Source: Promicromonospora thailandica (lineage in GTDB: Bacteria; Actinomycetota; Actinomycetes; Actinomycetales; Cellulomonadaceae). Taken from it: a stretch of DNA of 64,000 bases. Location of the stretch: positions 148,038 through 212,037 of the forward strand of contig NZ_JAMTCS010000014.1 of the NCBI RefSeq assembly GCF_024171955.1, given 5' to 3'. The notes beneath the pieces are model-generated. The model saw nothing but the letters and a program-made list of their open reading frames with translations, was not told the origin of the DNA and did not search any database. A program made the translations under genes and the position numbers. Of the stretch, positions 61,165 through 64,000 are shown piece after piece; within the stretch, counting starts at the first letter, position 1; each line of letters begins with the position of its first letter.

Positions 61165-62634
61165 ATGAGCGACCACCGCCCGCGACCGACGTCCGAGACC
61201 CCGCCCCATCACGCCGGCCCAGGGTCGCTGCGTGCCGCCTGGGTCGCCCTCTCGGGCCTGTCGGCGGTGTTCCTGTTCGAGATGCTCGACAGCTCCGTCC
61301 TGAACGTCGCGCTGCCCACCATCGGCCGCGAGCTCGGCGCGTCGACCACGGGCCTGCAGTGGGTCACCAGCTCCTACTCCGTCGTGTTCGGCGGCCTGAT
61401 GATCGCGCTGAGCGCCGTCGCCGACCGGTTCGGGCGCCGCACGGTGATGCTGGCCGGGCTGGTGCTGCTCGCGCTGGCCGGCCTCGCGACGGCGTTCGTG
61501 AGCACCACCGGACAGCTCGTCGCCGTCCGGGTGGCGACAGGGGTCGCGGCCGCCATGACCACGCCGGGCTCCATGGCCCTGGCCTACCGGCTGTTCGCCG
61601 ACGAGCACCTGCGCGTGCGGGCGATGACGCTCGTCTCGACCGTCGGGCTCGTCGGGCTCGCCGTGGGCCCCACCGCCGGGGGCCTGGTGCTGAGCTTCGC
61701 CCCGTGGCAGACGCTGCTCCTGGTCAACGTTCCGGTCGCGGCGATCGCCCTCGTCTGCGTCCGGCTCGGCGTGCCCGCGGACCAGCCGCACGAGCTGCAC
61801 GGCCGGCCGATCGACGTCGTCGGGGCGCTGCTCGGAACGGCCCCCGTCGTGCTCGGCCTGCTCGCGCCGACCGTCTTCGTCGACGACGGCGCCGGGTCCT
61901 GGCAGCCCTGGGTCGCCGCCGGGGGAGCGGCCGGCGCGGGAGCCCTGTTCGTCCTGCGACAGCGGGCCGCCGTGCACCCCCTGCTCGATCTGGGACTGCT
62001 CCGGCGCCCGCTGGTGGCCGGCGGGCTGGCGTTCAAGGCGGCGGCCGCCCTGGCCGTGGCGGGGCTCGGCTACCTGGTCACCCTGCAGCTCCAGCTCGAC
62101 TGGGGGTGGACGGCGGCGCAGGCCGCCCTCGGCATGCTGCCGCAGGTGGTCGTCCTGGTCGCCGGCGGCGCCGTGATCAGCCCGCTGGTCGGGCGCATCG
62201 GCCTGGAGGGGGCGGCGTGGGGGAGCGCCGCCGTCGTCGTCTGCGGGCTGGCGGTCTATGCCGCCCTCGGCCGTCTCGGCTACCCGTGGGTCGCGCTCGC
62301 CCTCGTGCTGGTGGCCGCCGGGATGCGCGTGGTCGGGGTCGTGGCCGGGAACAACGTCATGCGGGGCCTGCCCGCGGACCGGACGACGATGGGCGCGGCG
62401 TTGATCGATACCGCCGGCGAGCTCACCACCGGCCTCGGTATCGCCGTCAGCGGCACGATCCTCGCCGGCGGCTTCACCGGCAGCATCGCCGCGGGCGGCT
62501 GGACCGCCGCGCAGACCGGGCAGTTCCGCGACGCCGTCACCGTGGCCGCCGTCGTGCTGACCGTGGGCGCCGGGCTACTCGTCGGCTGGGGCATCGTCCG
62601 CACGCGCACGCCGGGCGCCCCGCGGGCGAGGTAG
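61165..62634 (+). CDS. MFS exporter, DHA2 (EmrB/QacA) family
   Basis: 489 residues, 14 membrane helices. MLDSSVLNVALPTIGRELGAS (helix 1 motif D1), AVADRFGRRTVMLAGLVLLAL (motif A), GSMALAYRLF and VGPTAGGLVL (motif C region) are all DHA2. Stop within an 18-bp hairpin. The nearby TAGTCA operators and hydrolase suggest an inducible detoxification or export locus. Confidence 0.87.
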   Translation: MSDHRPRPTSETPPHHAGPGSLRAAWVALSGLSAVFLFEMLDSSVLNVALPTIGRELGASTTGLQWVTSSYSVVFGGLMIALSAVADRFGRRTVMLAGLVLLALAGLATAFVSTTGQLVAVRVATGVAAAMTTPGSMALAYRLFADEHLRVRAMTLVSTVGLVGLAVGPTAGGLVLSFAPWQTLLLVNVPVAAIALVCVRLGVPADQPHELHGRPIDVVGALLGTAPVVLGLLAPTVFVDDGAGSWQPWVAAGGAAGAGALFVLRQRAAVHPLLDLGLLRRPLVAGGLAFKAAAALAVAGLGYLVTLQLQLDWGWTAAQAALGMLPQVVVLVAGGAVISPLVGRIGLEGAAWGSAAVVVCGLAVYAALGRLGYPWVALALVLVAAGMRVVGVVAGNNVMRGLPADRTTMGAALIDTAGELTTGLGIAVSGTILAGGFTGSIAAGGWTAAQTGQFRDAVTVAAVVLTVGAGLLVGWGIVRTRTPGAPRAR

Positions 62635-62660
62635 TCAGGTGGCTACCTCGCCCGCGGGGC
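62617..62660. terminator. 18-bp perfect hairpin, bidirectional terminator
   Basis: GCCCCGCGGGCGAGGTAG (62617-62634, includes the MFS stop codon) pairs with 62643-62660, loop of 8 nt. Serves convergent MFS and CoA-binding protein genes. Confidence 0.75.
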
Positions 62661-62684
62661 GGGCGGGGTCGGCCCCGGCGCACG

Positions 62685-63104
62685 CTACCGCGCGTCGCGC
62701 GCCGTGTTGCCGAGCCGGAGCGTCGTCGCGCCGATGCAGATGTCCTCGACGTAACGGAGCCCGGCCGCCTCGGCGGTGTCGCGAGCCTCGCCGGACGTCA
62801 GCCCGAGCTGCAGCCACAGGGTGCCCGCCCCGATCTCGACCGCCTGGCGGGCGATCTCGGGCGCTTCGCCGGAGGGCCGGAACACGTCCACGACGTCGAC
62901 CGGGACCGGGATGTCCGCCAGGGTCGCGTACGCCTTCCGTCCCAGGATCTCGGTCGCGGTCGGGTGCACCGGGATCACGTCGTAGCCGGCCGCGAGGAGA
63001 ATCTTCGCGACCTCGACGGAGGGCTTCTCGGGATGGGTCGACAGCCCGACGACGGCGACGGTCTGCGTCGCGTCCAGCAGGGTCTTGAAGTCCTCGTCGT
63101 CCAT
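62685..63104 (-). CDS. CoA-binding protein, YccU family
   Basis: 139 residues, single Rossmann domain: AVVGLSTHPEKPSVEVAKILLAAGYDVIPVHPT is the CoA_binding_2 start; DVFRPSGEAPEIARQAVEIGAGTLWLQLGL and the ending ICIGAT are conserved (no Cys-His ligase domain). Role in metabolism is unknown; binds CoA or an acyl-CoA. ATG 63104. Confidence 0.85.
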   Translation of the reverse strand: MDDEDFKTLLDATQTVAVVGLSTHPEKPSVEVAKILLAAGYDVIPVHPTATEILGRKAYATLADIPVPVDVVDVFRPSGEAPEIARQAVEIGAGTLWLQLGLTSGEARDTAEAAGLRYVEDICIGATTLRLGNTARDAR

Positions 63105-63256
63105 GTGGTGCCTTCCTGGTTCCTCGGCCGCCGCCTCGTCCGGGCTGCTGTCCACCAGTGCCAACCGCCGTGGGTCCGGTTCCCATCCACGGTCAGGCGG
63201 TGGGTACCGCCGTGGACGACGGGCGGCGGCCTCAAGACCGTAGAACCGCCCAGCCG

Positions 63257-63363
63257 CCCCCCTCGCCGAGATAGAACTGTGGCGAGATAGAACGCCGGCT
63301 CTTGCTAGCGTTCTATCTCGCCACGGTTCTACTTCGCCACGGTTCTATCTCGGCGAAGGGGGG
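63257..63363. repeat. large palindromic hairpin built of GATAGAACCGTGGC units
   Basis: A 107-bp inverted repeat: the left arm holds two units and the right arm three, as complements, around a 12-nt loop; outer ends are CCCCCC/GGGGGG. A further GTAGAACCG partial copy lies just before (about 63239). It is 5 nt past the minus-strand ABC gene stop. It may be a terminator or a palindromic repetitive element that has duplicated a unit. Confidence 0.65.
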
Positions 63364-63367
63364 TGGG

Positions 63368-64000
63368 TCAGCCCAGGCGCTCGCCCGACGTGGCGGAGAA
63401 GACGTGGGAGTGTCCGGCCTGGATCGACACGGAGATGACGTCGCCCTTGTCCGGCACGCCGCGGGGGTCGATGCGGACGATGACCTGGTTGGTGTCGCCG
63501 GCCGAGAGGTCCACGTCGGCGGCGTCGCCCTTGAGGGAGCCGTAGACGAACGCGTCCGAGCCGAGCTCCTCGACGAGGTTGACCTCGACCTCGAAGGATC
63601 CGGGGGTGCCGGAAGAGACCACGTCCAGGGACTCGGGCCGGAACCCGAGGGTGACCTTGCCGTTGTCGCCGTCGGGGATCGCGGAGGCGATGGAGCGCTC
63701 CAGCGGGACGCTGGCCGAGCCGACCTTGACCGAGCCGTCCTTGACGTCGAAGGTGCCGATGTTCATCGCGGGGGAGCCGATGAACCCGGCCACGAACACG
63801 TTGGCCGGCCGGTCGTACATCTCCCGGGGGGTGCCGACCTGCTGCAGGATGCCGCCGTTGAGGACCGCGATCCGGTCACCCATCGTGAGGGCCTCGGTCT
63901 GGTCGTGGGTCACGTAGACCGTGGTCACGCCCAGGCGGCGCTGCAGGGAGGCGATCTGGGTGCGGGTCTGCACGCGCAGCTTGGCGTCCAGGTTGGACAG
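63368..64000 (-). CDS. ABC transporter ATP-binding protein, sugar type (UgpC/MsmK-like), C-terminal part
   Basis: The window holds the last 210 codons. SNLDAKLR is the D-loop, [23 protein letters not shown] the H-loop and switch, [25 protein letters not shown] the family ending, then the OB/TOBE domain ([43 protein letters not shown]). The shared ATPase of carbohydrate importers of the MalK/MsmK group. The 5' end lies outside the window. Confidence 0.9.
   Translation of the reverse strand: MSNLDAKLRVQTRTQIASLQRRLGVTTVYVTHDQTEALTMGDRIAVLNGGILQQVGTPREMYDRPANVFVAGFIGSPAMNIGTFDVKDGSVKVGSASVPLERSIASAIPDGDNGKVTLGFRPESLDVVSSGTPGSFEVEVNLVEELGSDAFVYGSLKGDAADVDLSAGDTNQVIVRIDPRGVPDKGDVISVSIQAGHSHVFSATSGERLG

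Overview
The window is very GC-rich DNA with strongly G/C-biased third codon positions, tightly packed genes and many ATGA/GTGA start-stop overlaps. Together with ECF sigma factors, MmyB-type XRE regulators, large LuxR (LAL) regulators, a GH76 mannanase and a pSAM2-type integrative element, this points to an actinomycete. A cellulolytic Micrococcales (Cellulomonas/Cellulosimicrobium-like) is a reasonable guess but is not proven by the sequence.

Layout. 1-2.3 kb is the end of a protocatechuate (beta-ketoadipate) operon: enol-lactonase, carboxymuconolactone decarboxylase and a CynX/NimT-like MFS carrier, closed by a 25-bp perfect hairpin. 2.4-8.8 kb holds a small secreted SapA-like protein, a cation transporter behind a decayed ArsR regulator, an XRE-cupin regulator divergent from an MFS/DUF1684/NTF2-like set, and an XRE-MmyB regulator. 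About 9.0-16.8 kb is a genomic island with visibly lower GC: a remnant of a pSAM2-like AICE (truncated rep, xis, tyrosine integrase) lying against the 3' end of tRNA-Pro(GGG). Its cargo is the most interesting part of the window. It has a thymidylate-synthase-family enzyme, a thymidylate-kinase-like P-loop protein and a 5-hmdU-DNA-kinase helical-domain protein, all signatures of thymine hypermodification. Divergent from these is a translationally coupled trio: a zinc-ribbon protein, a ThsB-like TIR protein and a SLATT/DUF4231 multi-TM protein, which look like sensor and effectors.

17-21 kb is a coupled operon of patatin lipase, MGT-type glycosyltransferase, membrane protein and serine-hydrolase-like protein. 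21-40 kb is an accessory region rich in regulators: two LAL-type LuxR proteins (one frameshifted), three ECF-type sigma factors, a NarL/HK two-component pair, a Tat-exported amidohydrolase, several alpha/beta hydrolases, and SDR/NmrA enzymes. 40-49 kb has an S9 peptidase, two MerR regulators, a GH76 mannanase with a LacI-type operator, a DksA/TraR zinc-finger protein and an MFS/LacI divergent pair sharing a 26-bp intergenic operator region. 49.6-52.5 kb is an unusual operon of amidoligase, SigE-type sigma factor and two proteins sharing a repeated 'QYDAFW' domain. 52.7-62.7 kb has an exported epoxide-hydrolase-like protein, an F420-reductase-like enzyme with an XRE-MmyB regulator, two MFS exporters, a sigma/membrane-protein pair and an ABM-hydrolase fusion with a striking twin operator. 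The window ends with a CoA-binding protein and the 3' part of a sugar-ABC ATPase followed by a multi-copy palindromic hairpin.

Recurring logic: regulator and target enzymes are adjacent throughout (XRE-MmyB next to short-chain or F420-type reductases at three places; ECF factors next to reductases or hydrolases; LacI next to MFS). Several genes are broken (ArsR, LuxR, rep, SDR and hydrolase fragments), which fits a plastic accessory region.
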